Source of the DNA: Oceanobacillus alkalisoli
GTDB lineage: Bacteria; Bacillota; Bacilli; Bacillales; Amphibacillaceae
Assembly (NCBI RefSeq): GCF_021556485.1
Contig: NZ_JAKGBW010000002.1
Span: 62,001-126,000, forward strand
Length of the DNA: 64,000 nt
Direction of reading: 5' to 3'
Part shown: one piece after another, positions 47,101 through 55,071 of the stretch
How the letters are laid out: each line of letters begins with the position of its first letter
Position numbering within the stretch: position 1 is the stretch's first letter
Made by a program: the position numbers and the translations under genes
Notes under the pieces: model-generated
Told to the model about the DNA's origin: nothing
Seen by the model: only the letters and a program-made list of their open reading frames with translations
The model's database searches: none

Positions 47101-47857
47101 GGTTTCCGTCGCGCGTGACGGACTTCAGGAGTATGTCGATGAACGGCTGCATTATAATTATCCGGATAAGGAAGCAACAATGACAAGGGCGAAGCAGACG
47201 GTGACGGAAATTAAGCGTCAACGGGAGCTGTTCAATGAATATGGCTCAGATCAGTTGATATCCGATTATAGACCGCCAATCATGAAGCGGCCGAATTTCC
47301 TGCAGAAGGAGCAGACATTAAGTGCAGCGGAAAAAGGGACGGCAATGCATACGGTCATGCAGCATTTGCCATTGACGAGAGCCCTTACCACTTCAGAAAT
47401 AACAGAAGAAGTGGAGCGGCTCGTGGAAAAAGAAATCCTTACGCGAGCAGAGGCAGATATAATTGATATTGCAGCAATTGAATACTTTTACGAAACACCT
47501 TTAGCGACATATATGATGGAGATGTCTGAGTTGTATCGTGAAGTTCCGTTCAGCCTCATGTTAAAAGCAGAAGAGATTTATCCGGAATTTGACCCGGATA
47601 AAAATGAAGAAGTACTCATTCAAGGGGTAATTGATTGTCTCATTCCAAAAGATGACGGTTGGATCATTCTCGATTATAAGACAGATACGATTTCAGAACC
47701 TATTACACCTGTCTTGGAGGAAAAGCTAAAGAAAAGATACGAAGTCCAGCTTTCTCTCTATCGGGCCGCAGTTGAACGAATCTGGAACCAGCCTGTAAAA
47801 GAAACATATTTATACTTTTTTGAAAAACAACTATTCATTCAAGTCTCAGAAGGGTAA
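44129..47857 (+). CDS. addA: ATP-dependent helicase/nuclease subunit A AddA
   Basis: 1242 residues, a UvrD-like SF1A 3'-5' helicase fused to a RecB-type nuclease. Walker A AAAAGSGKT near 22-30, motif II DEYQDTN near 402, motif III GDVKQSVYRFR, motif V/VI IMTIHKSKGLEF and LYVALTRAKE near 870. C-terminal nuclease motif IQGVIDCLI...ILDYKTD near 1170-1192. With AddB it resects DNA ends for RecA. Starts one base inside the addB stop codon. Confidence 0.96.
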   Translation: MVQWTKEQEKAIYTAGTNILVAAAAGSGKTAVLVERIIQKLLDKEEPVDIDSLLVVTFTNAAAQEMRNRVGGALEKALEAEPNSVHLKKQLSLLQRASISTLHSFCLDVIRQYAYLLDIDPSFRIGDDMEMDLIKQDVLDDLFEDWYGDETGEVDEFFAVVDRFSSDRSDVDVEELILKLYTFAVQNPWPEAWLDDLAESYHIPEDWEEDDLNFLPILRYEMKNTFTGIREQMERAMAIARESDGPDAYIDTINSDIEGLHGAEERMDSWGELVEWIGNYKFARLSSKKMDCNEEKKEAVKALRDQYKKSFSDIQKKWLSRPLERHIAEMQEMYPVIKKLTELVKAFKTAFTKAKREKALVDFSDLEHYCLELLLDGAADAETLVPSRVALEFQAKFTEVLVDEYQDTNHVQETIIQMVSKREEPGNTFMVGDVKQSVYRFRHAEPGLFLEKYKRYREEEAAGKRIDLARNFRSREEVLDASNYIFRQIIDEALGEIEYGAAAELIYGNKSYDDVPSARPEAELILIDGDKEVAPLEGETEESENFRDLEKAQIEGRAYAELIKKWIGRDGEAFPVVDKETGVQRPAQYRDIVILLRGMKQAPVIVEELKQHGIPVYADISEGYFEAIEIKIMISLLKVIDNPHQDIPLASVLRSPIVGLNEDELTQIRMANRQGSYYEALGAYVKTNQHPVTRTVSGFLQQLQEFRRAARDGALSELIWDVYRETGYYDFVGGMPGGRQRQANLRALYDRARGYESTSFRGLFRFLRFIERMEEEGKDLGAARALSEQEDVVRIMTIHKSKGLEFPIVIVGMMDKQFNLRDLNEKYLLDKTYGFATKFIDPVKRLTYTTLFYEAVKMKKLREQLAEEMRVLYVALTRAKEKLVMTGYVRDLQKRLDNWDKMLDHQDWVLPEYYRLEKKSYLDWVGPALIRHDQNEILRTRELPEELTKEIREDRSKWEITIIHARDLTNLGTSESEEKEQLKHHIEEWKPVSVARDGLQEYVDERLHYNYPDKEATMTRAKQTVTEIKRQRELFNEYGSDQLISDYRPPIMKRPNFLQKEQTLSAAEKGTAMHTVMQHLPLTRALTTSEITEEVERLVEKEILTRAEADIIDIAAIEYFYETPLATYMMEMSELYREVPFSLMLKAEEIYPEFDPDKNEEVLIQGVIDCLIPKDDGWIILDYKTDTISEPITPVLEEKLKKRYEVQLSLYRAAVERIWNQPVKETYLYFFEKQLFIQVSEG

Positions 47858-47893
47858 ACTATAAGTAGAATTGGGACAGGGTGGTACGTGACT

Positions 47894-49057
47894 ATGCGGC
47901 TTGCACCGACAAAGGAACAGAATCGGATTGAACATATTGATATAATGAGGGGCTTTGCTATTTTTGGTATTTTCATGGTGAATATCGGCGCTTTTTCCGC
48001 CCCTTATTTTATGCATGGTGGCTGGGAAGCTGTTTGGGATACACCACTTGAGCGATTCATTCAAGCGTTTATCGATATTTTCTTCCAAGGCAGCTTTTAC
48101 ACGCTATTTTCGATATTATTCGGCTTCAGTTGGCAGTTAATGAAAGAACGACTGCAAGTGAAAGGAATGGCTACTACACCATTTTTATTTCAGCGACAGC
48201 TCGGTTTAATCGGTTTTGGACTCATTCATGCCTTTCTCATTTGGCACGGAGATATTTTACTATCTTACGGATTGATTGGACTTTTCCTTCTTTTATTTAT
48301 CGAGGTAAAGGAGCGTACGTTACTAGTTTGGGCTGCTGTTCTTTTATTTGGTAGTGTTGCTTTTATTACACCAGGATTATATGCAGTGCGTGATCTTTTA
48401 AACAACTCGGATAGTGCAGCAATTAATCAAGCGATAGATAATTATTCGAGTAACGAGCTTTTGCTTATTTGGAAACAAAACTTTCAAGACTGGGCGCTGG
48501 CTAATTCGAGTGTTGGCTTCATTTTTCTTATCATGACGCTTCTGCCTTTGTTTTTGCTAGGCATGTATTTAGCGAGAAAGCGAGTATTCCATGAACCGGA
48601 AATCGATCAGCCTATACTGAAGTGGCTTTTAATCATTTCCTTCTTATTGAGCCTAATTTTGAAAGCTGGCCCATATCTTATAGGAAACCCTTTATGGTTT
48701 ACGTATGTGCAGGATAATCTTGGAGGAACGGCATCTGCATTATTTTATATGACAATGATTACACTGCTTGCTCAAACAGCATTAGGAGGGAAACTGATTC
48801 GGCCGCTCCGTTATGTCGGGAGAACAGCTTTGAGTAATTATATATTCCAATCGCTCATTAGTTTCATCTTATTTTATGGCATTGGTTTTGGCTTGTATGG
48901 TTCTGTAGCACCCTCCGTTTCAGTATTCATTGTCGTCGTTATCTTTTCCTTGCAGGTGCTAGCAAGCAAATGGTGGTTGTCCCGTTACCGATTCGGACCA
49001 TTAGAATGGGTATGGCGCAGTTTGAATTATAAAGAAATCCAGAGATTACGAAAGTAG
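47894..49057 (+). CDS. DUF418 (YeiB-like) membrane protein
   Basis: 387 residues from ATG 47894 with AGGGTGG nine bases upstream; GTG 47888 is an alternative. About ten TM helices. RIEHIDIMRGFAIFGIFMVN at the start and the C-terminal block LRYVGRTALSNYIFQS are the DUF418/YeiB signature, an acyltransferase-3-related membrane family of unknown substrate. It lies 36 bp behind addA. Confidence 0.85.
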   Translation: MRLAPTKEQNRIEHIDIMRGFAIFGIFMVNIGAFSAPYFMHGGWEAVWDTPLERFIQAFIDIFFQGSFYTLFSILFGFSWQLMKERLQVKGMATTPFLFQRQLGLIGFGLIHAFLIWHGDILLSYGLIGLFLLLFIEVKERTLLVWAAVLLFGSVAFITPGLYAVRDLLNNSDSAAINQAIDNYSSNELLLIWKQNFQDWALANSSVGFIFLIMTLLPLFLLGMYLARKRVFHEPEIDQPILKWLLIISFLLSLILKAGPYLIGNPLWFTYVQDNLGGTASALFYMTMITLLAQTALGGKLIRPLRYVGRTALSNYIFQSLISFILFYGIGFGLYGSVAPSVSVFIVVVIFSLQVLASKWWLSRYRFGPLEWVWRSLNYKEIQRLRK

Positions 49058-49281
49058 AAGGGGAAGAAGCCAATTCAGCAAAATGGGAACACGGTTCACA
49101 TCAGCCTGTGGTGAAGAAAGCAATAACGAATAGAGAAGAATTTGAATAAAAGTGTCCATTTTGTTAATAAATTGTAAGAGAGATCAATCTACCTTGCTTC
49201 TAAAATGAATTCTCTCGCAGAACATGGTATGATGAGGATTGACGAAAACTGAACAAATAGATTGTAGGAGGTAATGATACG

Positions 49282-49650
49282 ATGCTTCATATGCATGTCA
49301 CGTCTTGGATACTCGGACTGATTTTATTACTAGTTGCTTTATTCCTTTACAAACAAGGGAATGCAAAAGGCGGCAAAATCGTTCATATGATTTTACGCTT
49401 ATTCTATCTCATCATTATTTTCACTGGTGGGTATTTATTATTCGATGTTTATCTGGCAAACTTTTCAATGCCAATGGGGGTAGAGGCAATCACAAAAGGC
49501 CTTGCTGGAATCTGGCTCATTGCAGCGATGGAAATGGTACTTGTTAAAACAAACAAAGGCAAACCAGTTACTGGCTGGTGGGTACAGCTTGTCATCGCAC
49601 TGATCCTAGTTCTTATCCTAGGATACATCCGTTTACCTTTATCATTCTAA
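49282..49650 (+). CDS. yisL: YisL-family (UPF0344) membrane protein
   Basis: 122 residues and four TM helices. HMHVTSWILGLILLLVALFL and GVEAITKGLAGIWLIAAMEM match YisL (DUF1516). TAGGAGGTAA is the RBS. Function unknown. It is followed by a terminator. Confidence 0.85.
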   Translation: MLHMHVTSWILGLILLLVALFLYKQGNAKGGKIVHMILRLFYLIIIFTGGYLLFDVYLANFSMPMGVEAITKGLAGIWLIAAMEMVLVKTNKGKPVTGWWVQLVIALILVLILGYIRLPLSF

Positions 49651-49667
49651 TTGTATAAAATGAGTTC

Positions 49668-49706
49668 GTGGCTGGGACTTCGTCTTGAAGTCCCGGCCCT
49701 ATTTAT
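49668..49706 (+). terminator. Terminator after yisL
   Basis: GCTGGGACTT (49671-49680) pairs with AAGTCCCGGC (49688-49697), then a T-rich stretch. Confidence 0.75.
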
Positions 49707-49809
49707 TATTGAAGTTTTTTTAACAATTATTGAATAGCGATTGACTAAAATTTATTTTCCTTAATAATAGAACAAGATAGAAGTAATTGAAATGGTGGGG
49801 GATAAGATA

Positions 49810-51324
49810 ATGAAAAGAAAACTAGTCATCAGTATAGCAATCCTATTTTCGTTATTCATATACGTGTTGCCGGTTGCAGCGGAAGAAAGACAAATAGAAG
49901 ATGAAATCATGTATGAAATCATGGTAGATCGTTATAGCAATGGGGACTTTAACAATGATGCTGAAGTCGATGTCGATGATCCCACTGCTTATCAGGGCGG
50001 TGACTTTAGAGGAATAATCGACCAATTAGACAATCTCGCACAAATCGGGATGACGACGATTGTCCTGTCACCTATTATGGCGAATATGGAAGACGGCTTT
50101 CACGGATATTGGGTAGAAGATTTTACCGAAATCGATCCGCAATTCGGTACGTTTGAGGAATTGGACGAGCTACTGGATGAAGCTCATGAGCGGGATATAA
50201 AGATTGTGCTCGAACTTGTTACGAATTATTTACCAGAGGATCATTCCATAGCACTTGATCCTGAACGTGCGGATTGGATTTTACCGGAAGAGGTGACTGG
50301 ACCGGATTGGACGGAGCGTGTTGTGCAACTCAATCAAAACAACCCGGATGTACAGGATTATTTAATCGATGCAGCTTCGTTCTGGCTTGATGAAACGGAA
50401 ATCGATGGTCTGAGCCTGCATGCGGTCGATCAGTCGTCAATTGACTTTCTAAACCGACTGACAACAGAATTGAAAGAAAGTCATCCAGATAAATATTTAC
50501 TCGGAGATGTACTTGACGAAGAAGCTGATATCGCAGAGATTATGGCAAGTACTTCACTGGATGCGATTGATAACTATCAGGTAGGAAAAATGATTTCTGA
50601 TATTTTCAGTTTGCCGGACCAATCTCCAGTAGAAATCTATGAAGTATTGGAAGAGATGGACGATTTTCAGAGCATCCTTCTCATTGATGATAAGTATTCG
50701 AAACGATTCTCTCAGAAATTCTCCGAAAACGGCAGAAATACCGTAACAGCCTGGAAGCTTGCATTAACATATATGTACACAACACCAGGAACACCACTGA
50801 TTTTACAAGGTACAGAAGTAGGCATGTATGGAGAGACGGCGGAAGATTCGCAGCGGATCGTCCCGCTTAACAGGGGCGATCAGGATTTGACAGAGTTCCA
50901 TGAACGAATTTCGTCCTTAAGAACTGAATTCCCTTCATTAAGGCGCGGCGACTTTGAATTGGTTGACGAAAGTGATTCCTATGCAGTGTTTAAACGGACT
51001 TATGAAGGAGAAACGATGTATATCGGCATCAACAATGGCAGTAAATCAAGCTATATTGATGTTACGGATGTCGGACCAGATATGTTATTCCGTGGTTATA
51101 TAGAAGATAATCTTGCCCGCCAGAATCCAGAAGATAATTATCGAATTGGAATTCCAAGAGAATCTGTAGAGGTCTATCAATTAATGGATGATGTAGGTTT
51201 AAACTGGACGCTCATTATCATGGTTGCGACGATCTTGTTTGGTTTTGTTTTCGTTGTTATCTATTTATCGAAGAAACAGAAAGAACGAGAAAGAGCAGAA
51301 GCAAATCAAGGGCTTCGAAAGTGA
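49810..51324 (+). CDS. Membrane-anchored GH13 alpha-amylase-like protein, catalytic residues lost
   Basis: 504 residues from ATG 49810 (GGTGGGGG upstream). Signal peptide about 1-24 (cleavage near VAA-EE), a GH13 barrel, a beta-sandwich C-domain, and one TM helix (about 465-488) with a charged cytosolic tail, so the barrel faces outside. Fold landmarks persist: EIMVDRYSNGD, GGDFRGIIDQLDNLAQIG, PGTPLILQGTEVGM. The four catalytic regions do not: region I is ELVTNY rather than DxVxNH, region II DGLSLHAVD has Ser for Arg and His for the nucleophile Asp, region III has GDV for GEV, region IV DDK for NHD. It should be inactive and may bind carbohydrate. Confidence 0.85.
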   Translation: MKRKLVISIAILFSLFIYVLPVAAEERQIEDEIMYEIMVDRYSNGDFNNDAEVDVDDPTAYQGGDFRGIIDQLDNLAQIGMTTIVLSPIMANMEDGFHGYWVEDFTEIDPQFGTFEELDELLDEAHERDIKIVLELVTNYLPEDHSIALDPERADWILPEEVTGPDWTERVVQLNQNNPDVQDYLIDAASFWLDETEIDGLSLHAVDQSSIDFLNRLTTELKESHPDKYLLGDVLDEEADIAEIMASTSLDAIDNYQVGKMISDIFSLPDQSPVEIYEVLEEMDDFQSILLIDDKYSKRFSQKFSENGRNTVTAWKLALTYMYTTPGTPLILQGTEVGMYGETAEDSQRIVPLNRGDQDLTEFHERISSLRTEFPSLRRGDFELVDESDSYAVFKRTYEGETMYIGINNGSKSSYIDVTDVGPDMLFRGYIEDNLARQNPEDNYRIGIPRESVEVYQLMDDVGLNWTLIIMVATILFGFVFVVIYLSKKQKERERAEANQGLRK

Positions 51325-51376
51325 TAAGAAGGAAGAAACGCTTGGAGAACTTTCCGAGCGTTTCAGTGTTTTTCCA

Positions 51377-51778
51377 TTATTTCCTCTTCCCCTCGAACAG
51401 GTCGCTGCTGACAGTAAAGCTCATGAGGATAACTCCGATTCCCAATAGAATTGCAGCGATAAGCAATCCTTCCCCGTAGAAAGGAAGCGTAAAAAATCCT
51501 GTCCATTGGACGAAGGCTTGTAGGAATAAATAAAGTTCATTCACCATAAATCCAGCAAAGAAGATGCCAAAACCGGTGGAATACAACCGATTCGCCTGAA
51601 TAATTCCTTGCATTTGGTATTGTAAAAGAATAAAGATACTAATGAAACCAAGCAAGGTAAGATGCAGATAACCGATAATGACACTTCTCGTTGAATTGAC
51701 GAGTTCTGCTAGTCCAGAGTGAACCAGGCCAAGTTTCAGCGTACTTTTCATGAACAGTAAACCAAAGGTAGCAAGTAG
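51377..51778 (-). pseudogene. Probable 5'-truncated membrane protein gene
   Basis: The frame encodes at least 124 residues with four TM helices (STRSVIIGYLHLTLLGFISI; FGIFFAGFMVNELYLFLQAF). It stays open upstream of the first ATG (51751), and the upstream codons also look like a TM helix (LLATFGLLF), but it stops exactly at the degV stop codon, 27 nt before that ATG. No ribosome site precedes the ATG. The C-terminal part of a larger membrane protein, cut off by deletion, is the best reading; the family is not recognised. Confidence 0.5.
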
Positions 51779-52645
51779 TTATATATTCGGTTGATTGGAA
51801 AAGAATAAGGCGAGGGTTCCTGGACCGGAATGGGCACCAATAACAGCACCGACCATTTCAATTACAATGTTTTCTTTTGGTACATCGAATTTTTCTTGAA
51901 TGAGGGAAGCTAGCTGTTCCGCCCTTTCTAGATCGTCTCCATGGCTAATTCCAATTGTCTGGTTACGGAAATCTTTCCCGCGTTCTTCCATTAATTCAAT
52001 CATGCGTCCTAAGACTTTTTTCGAACCACGGAGCTTCTCAAGGGGAATCAGTTTCCCATCTTCCACATTTAAAATTGGCTTTATTTTTAATAAGCTGCCG
52101 ACGAAGGCAGAAGTCTTACTGACACGCCCGCCACGATATAAGTATTCCAAATCATCAACAGTGAAAATATGTTCCATATGATTTGCTTGATGTTCGGCAG
52201 CTTCGATGATTTCTGCAAAAGCAGCACCATCTTTAGCCATTTTTGCTATATGAAGGACAACAAGCCCGTAACCAAGTGAAGCACATTTGGAGTCGATAAC
52301 ATGAATGGGTGCATCTGGGTATTCTGTTTTTATCTGATCTTCCATAATTTTTGCACTTTGGTATGTTCCGGATAATTCAGAGGAAAATGATACATAAACA
52401 AGCGGCTCATTCTTCTCTGCTGAGGCAGTGAACACTTTTTTGAAAGCCTCTGGAGCAGGCTGGGAAGTCTTCGGGGCTTTGCCGTTCCGCATCTTATCAT
52501 AGATGGTTTTCGGATCGATTTCTTTTACATCAGCATAATCCTTGTTATCTAAATGAACATTTAAAGGTACCATTTCAATGCCATATTCGATATAATAGTC
52601 TTTTGATAAATCACAAGCAGAATCAGCTATAATTTTTACATTCAT
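51779..52645 (-). CDS. DegV-family fatty-acid-binding protein
   Basis: 288 residues. IADSACDLS at the N-terminus, SSELSGTYQSA near 88, YLYRGGRVSKTSAFVGSLL near 168 and AHSGPGTLALFF at the end are the DegV family signature. Members bind a fatty acid and act as FakB in the fatty-acid kinase system, or similarly (family knowledge). Its place before yitT matches B. subtilis yitS. Confidence 0.9.
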   Translation of the reverse strand: MNVKIIADSACDLSKDYYIEYGIEMVPLNVHLDNKDYADVKEIDPKTIYDKMRNGKAPKTSQPAPEAFKKVFTASAEKNEPLVYVSFSSELSGTYQSAKIMEDQIKTEYPDAPIHVIDSKCASLGYGLVVLHIAKMAKDGAAFAEIIEAAEHQANHMEHIFTVDDLEYLYRGGRVSKTSAFVGSLLKIKPILNVEDGKLIPLEKLRGSKKVLGRMIELMEERGKDFRNQTIGISHGDDLERAEQLASLIQEKFDVPKENIVIEMVGAVIGAHSGPGTLALFFSNQPNI

Positions 52646-52740
52646 TTTATCACTTCCAATCTACAATTTGCTTGCCTTCTTCTAGTTTAAAGCGAGAAGG
52701 TCATTTAGTCAAAAAGTAGTTGAAAAGTTATGAATTTGTT

Positions 52741-52898
52741 CTGGTGTAACCGTCCGTAAAACTCCCAACTCAAAATTTTAGGGTCTCCAAGAAAGTTTAG
52801 GTGGGAGATAACGAACGGTTTCACCTAGGGTTCGTTCGTTCAACTAACAATCAGTGGGGGATGAAGAAAAACCTTCACTGATTGAAGTTTCACTTTAT
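52741..52898 (+). repeat. Repeat C, copy C4: ~158-bp structured element
   Basis: Of the C2 subtype: CGTCCGTAAAACTCCCA ... GGTGGGAGATAACGAACGG. The 3' hairpin ACAATCAGTG...CACTGATT is the best preserved of the four, ending GAAGTTTCACTTTAT. It lies between degV and yitT and ends 39 bp before the yitT start. Confidence 0.78.
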
Positions 52899-52937
52899 CA
52901 AGCGATTGTTCAAACTATTAAAGCAGGAGGAACGCTC

Positions 52938-53780
52938 ATGTTTATGATGGAAGCTAAACGAATTATCACCGTAATTATTGGTGCATTTCTATTAGCAGTA
53001 TCACTTAACTTTTTCCTAATCACGGCCAATGTCTATGCAAGTGGCTTTGCCGGTGCAGCTCAGCTGTTGTCAAGCGTCTTTCAGGATTTCCTTGGTATGA
53101 ATATTGGAACAGGGACATTCCTCTTACTCTTGAATATACCGGTATTCATCTTAGGCTGGTTTAAAGTTGGAAAAGGATTTACAATTTATAGTGGGATATC
53201 CGTCGTCTTTTCGACAATATTTCTGGAGTTCATGCCGATTATTGCACTATCAAATGATATTATGCTGAATGCAGTGTTTGGTGGCGTAATTGCAGGAGCT
53301 GGTATTGGAATTTCCTTAAAGATCGGTGCTTCGACCGGAGGAATGGATATTATTGCAATGTTGTTATCGCGTATGAATGATAAACCGGTTGGCACGTATT
53401 TAATGGCACTAAACGGAATTATCATTCTGCTTGCTGGTGTCCTTTATTCCGCGGAAAATGCTTTGTACACGCTGATTGCGCTTTATGCGACGACAAAGAT
53501 AATCGACATGATTCATACTCGCCACGTGAAATTGACAGCGATGATTATTACGCAAAAGCCGGAAGAAATGCAGCAGGCAATCCATAATCGGTTTATCAGA
53601 GGGATTACATTTCTCCCTGCTCAAGGTGCTTATTCAAAAATAGAGAAGAAGATGGTTTATCTTGTTTTGAACCGATATGAATTATATGATGTTGAAAAAA
53701 TCATTAAAGAAGTCGACCCGGAAGCATTTACGAATGTTGTAGAAACGACCGCAGTCTATGGATATTTCAGAAAGGATTAG
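52938..53780 (+). CDS. yitT: YitT-family membrane protein
   Basis: 280 residues from ATG 52938 (GGAGG seven bases before); the frame further upstream lies in repeat C4. Five or six TM helices, with GGMDIIAMLLSRMNDKPVG near 140, and a C-terminal DUF2179 domain (about 195-278, GITFLPAQGAYS). Function unknown. Followed closely by a lipoprotein gene at +5 bp. Confidence 0.88.
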   Translation: MFMMEAKRIITVIIGAFLLAVSLNFFLITANVYASGFAGAAQLLSSVFQDFLGMNIGTGTFLLLLNIPVFILGWFKVGKGFTIYSGISVVFSTIFLEFMPIIALSNDIMLNAVFGGVIAGAGIGISLKIGASTGGMDIIAMLLSRMNDKPVGTYLMALNGIIILLAGVLYSAENALYTLIALYATTKIIDMIHTRHVKLTAMIITQKPEEMQQAIHNRFIRGITFLPAQGAYSKIEKKMVYLVLNRYELYDVEKIIKEVDPEAFTNVVETTAVYGYFRKD

Positions 53781-53785
53781 GTAGT

Positions 53786-54199
53786 ATGAAGAAAATTTTA
53801 TTTGCAGCTGTATTCCTATTGATCCTTGTTGGATGTGGGAATGATAGTGAATCAAACGAGGAAGCAAATACACCGGATAACACAGAGGAAACACATACAG
53901 TTGTTTTTCGGAATTTGGACTTGCAGATAGAAGCTAATACTTATATTTTAGCTGGAGAGGTACGAGCTGAGGATGGGCAATTCTATTATCAGCTGGAACA
54001 AGGTGAAGAGGAATTGCACTCTGAAACGGTTTACGAATTAGAGGGGGAACCAGGAGTTTGGGAAGATATTGAAATTAGCGGGGAAATCCCGGCATCTGCT
54101 TTTGATAGCGAAGAAGCGCCGATTTTGACCCTATACAGTAAATCACCAGAAGGACAAGCACTCCACCCGAATTTTATTCCGATTGATATTGCGGAATAA
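53786..54199 (+). CDS. Lipoprotein, possible Gmad2-like beta-sandwich domain
   Basis: 137 residues. Signal peptide with lipobox LVGC, acylated Cys at residue 17, then a low-complexity acidic linker (SESNEEANTPDNTEE) and a beta-rich domain (VVFRNLDLQIEANTYILAGE...SPEGQALHPNFIPIDI) that resembles immunoglobulin-like Gmad2 domains of spore germination lipoproteins. In B. subtilis the ipi protease-inhibitor gene is next to yitT, but this protein is secreted and does not look like Ipi. Confidence 0.65.
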   Translation: MKKILFAAVFLLILVGCGNDSESNEEANTPDNTEETHTVVFRNLDLQIEANTYILAGEVRAEDGQFYYQLEQGEEELHSETVYELEGEPGVWEDIEISGEIPASAFDSEEAPILTLYSKSPEGQALHPNFIPIDIAE

Positions 54200-54200
54200 A

Positions 54201-54241
54201 AAATAAAGGGAACTTCATAAGTTGAGAAGTTCCCTTTATCT
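54201..54241. terminator. Bidirectional terminator
   Basis: ATAAAGGGAACTT (54203-54215) pairs perfectly with AAGTTCCCTTTAT (54227-54239) between converging genes. Confidence 0.9.
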
Positions 54242-54246
54242 ATGTA

Positions 54247-54510
54247 TTAATAGCCGTGTTTTTCTATCATTTCAATGACGTGCGGGGATAGTTGTTCCCA
54301 TTCTACATCAAAATGCTTATTGACCGTAATAAAGTTTTGATACCCAAAAACATTATCTACACCTTCAATGGTCATCAATTCATTTAGAATATCATATTCA
54401 CTCGTATCTCCAGGCATCAGCGAATAACTTTTAGTACCTTCAAAAATCATTTTATCCGATGTGAATTTCATCGCGTTTGGGTTTGGAGTACCCTCCATAC
54501 GAATTGCCAT
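54247..54510 (-). CDS. NifU/Nfu N-terminal domain protein
   Basis: 87 residues from ATG 54510 (AGGAG eight bases before). EGTPNPNAMKFTSDK at the N-terminus and IEGVDNVFGYQNFITVNK are the Nfu N-domain pattern. The Cys-containing Fe-S scaffold domain of full-length Nfu is absent, as in stand-alone Bacillus members. A role in Fe-S assembly is plausible since yitW (MIP18-like) is nearby, but unproven. Confidence 0.82.
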   Translation of the reverse strand: MAIRMEGTPNPNAMKFTSDKMIFEGTKSYSLMPGDTSEYDILNELMTIEGVDNVFGYQNFITVNKHFDVEWEQLSPHVIEMIEKHGY

Positions 54511-54639
54511 CTCACTCACTCCTCTTTTGTTCATACTTACCCATATAGTAGCAGATATAGAGGAAATTATAAAGCAGAATAGATTAGCGGGTAATGCGAT
54601 TCACCGCTGATCCACCCGCTAATCATATTATATTTTAAA

Positions 54640-54831
54640 TTACAGCTGCTGGTTATTCGTTAATTGCTGTTCCAGTTGTTCCAATTCTTTTTGTTCTTGT
54701 GGAGTTGCTTCCTCATATGCGGCCTGAATCGCATGCTGTACTGCTTCCTTGTCTGCTTCCGTCACATCCTGCCCCATATTCATCATATCCATTATACGTT
54801 GTCTAGCTTGCTGGAATCGTGATTGCTCCAT
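54640..54831 (-). CDS. Small helical protein, DUF3813-like
   Basis: 63 residues, glutamine- and glutamate-rich, almost entirely helical (SRFQQARQRIMDMM...PQEQKELEQLEQQL), resembling DUF3813 proteins found before yitU in Bacillaceae (YizC position). Its AGGAGG lies within the end of a small upstream frame whose stop codon touches this ATG. Function unknown. Confidence 0.65.
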   Translation of the reverse strand: MEQSRFQQARQRIMDMMNMGQDVTEADKEAVQHAIQAAYEEATPQEQKELEQLEQQLTNNQQL

Positions 54832-54960
54832 TTAAAACCCTCCTCTTGTATGTTGATCTGCTTCTGCTTTTTTGCGTACTTTATCTGTGAAATTTACCTG
54901 ATATGCTTGTTGTTTCCGTTTATCTTTTTTACCGGGCTGCCGATCCTTTGAATTCCTCAG
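54832..54960 (-). CDS. Short basic protein with non-standard or broken start
   Basis: 42 codons from CTG 54960 to TAA 54832, very basic (NSKDRQPGKKDKRKQQ, DKVRKKAEADQHTRGGF). AAGGAG lies nine bases before the CTG. An ATG four bases upstream is out of frame by one base, so a single extra A would explain loss of a MKLRNSK start. It abuts and could couple translation to the DUF3813-like gene. Either a CTG-initiated peptide or a frameshifted gene. Confidence 0.4.
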   Translation of the reverse strand: MRNSKDRQPGKKDKRKQQAYQVNFTDKVRKKAEADQHTRGGF

Positions 54961-54994
54961 CTTTCATAACTCCTTTCTATTTTCACTTTTGGCA

Positions 54995-55036
54995 AATTAA
55001 AAAGGGAGGAACGTTTTTCACGCTCTCCTCCCTTAG
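54995..55036 (-). terminator. Terminator of yitU
   Basis: AAGGGAGGA (55002-55010) pairs with TCCTCCCTT (55026-55034); Ts follow on the minus strand. Confidence 0.82.
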
Positions 55037-55071
55037 TATGAACCTTTCTATTTTCACTATACACGCAAGCT

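Noticed and set aside
52854-52937. Upstream extension of yitT
   Set aside because: It lies in repeat C4; GGAGG points to ATG 52938.
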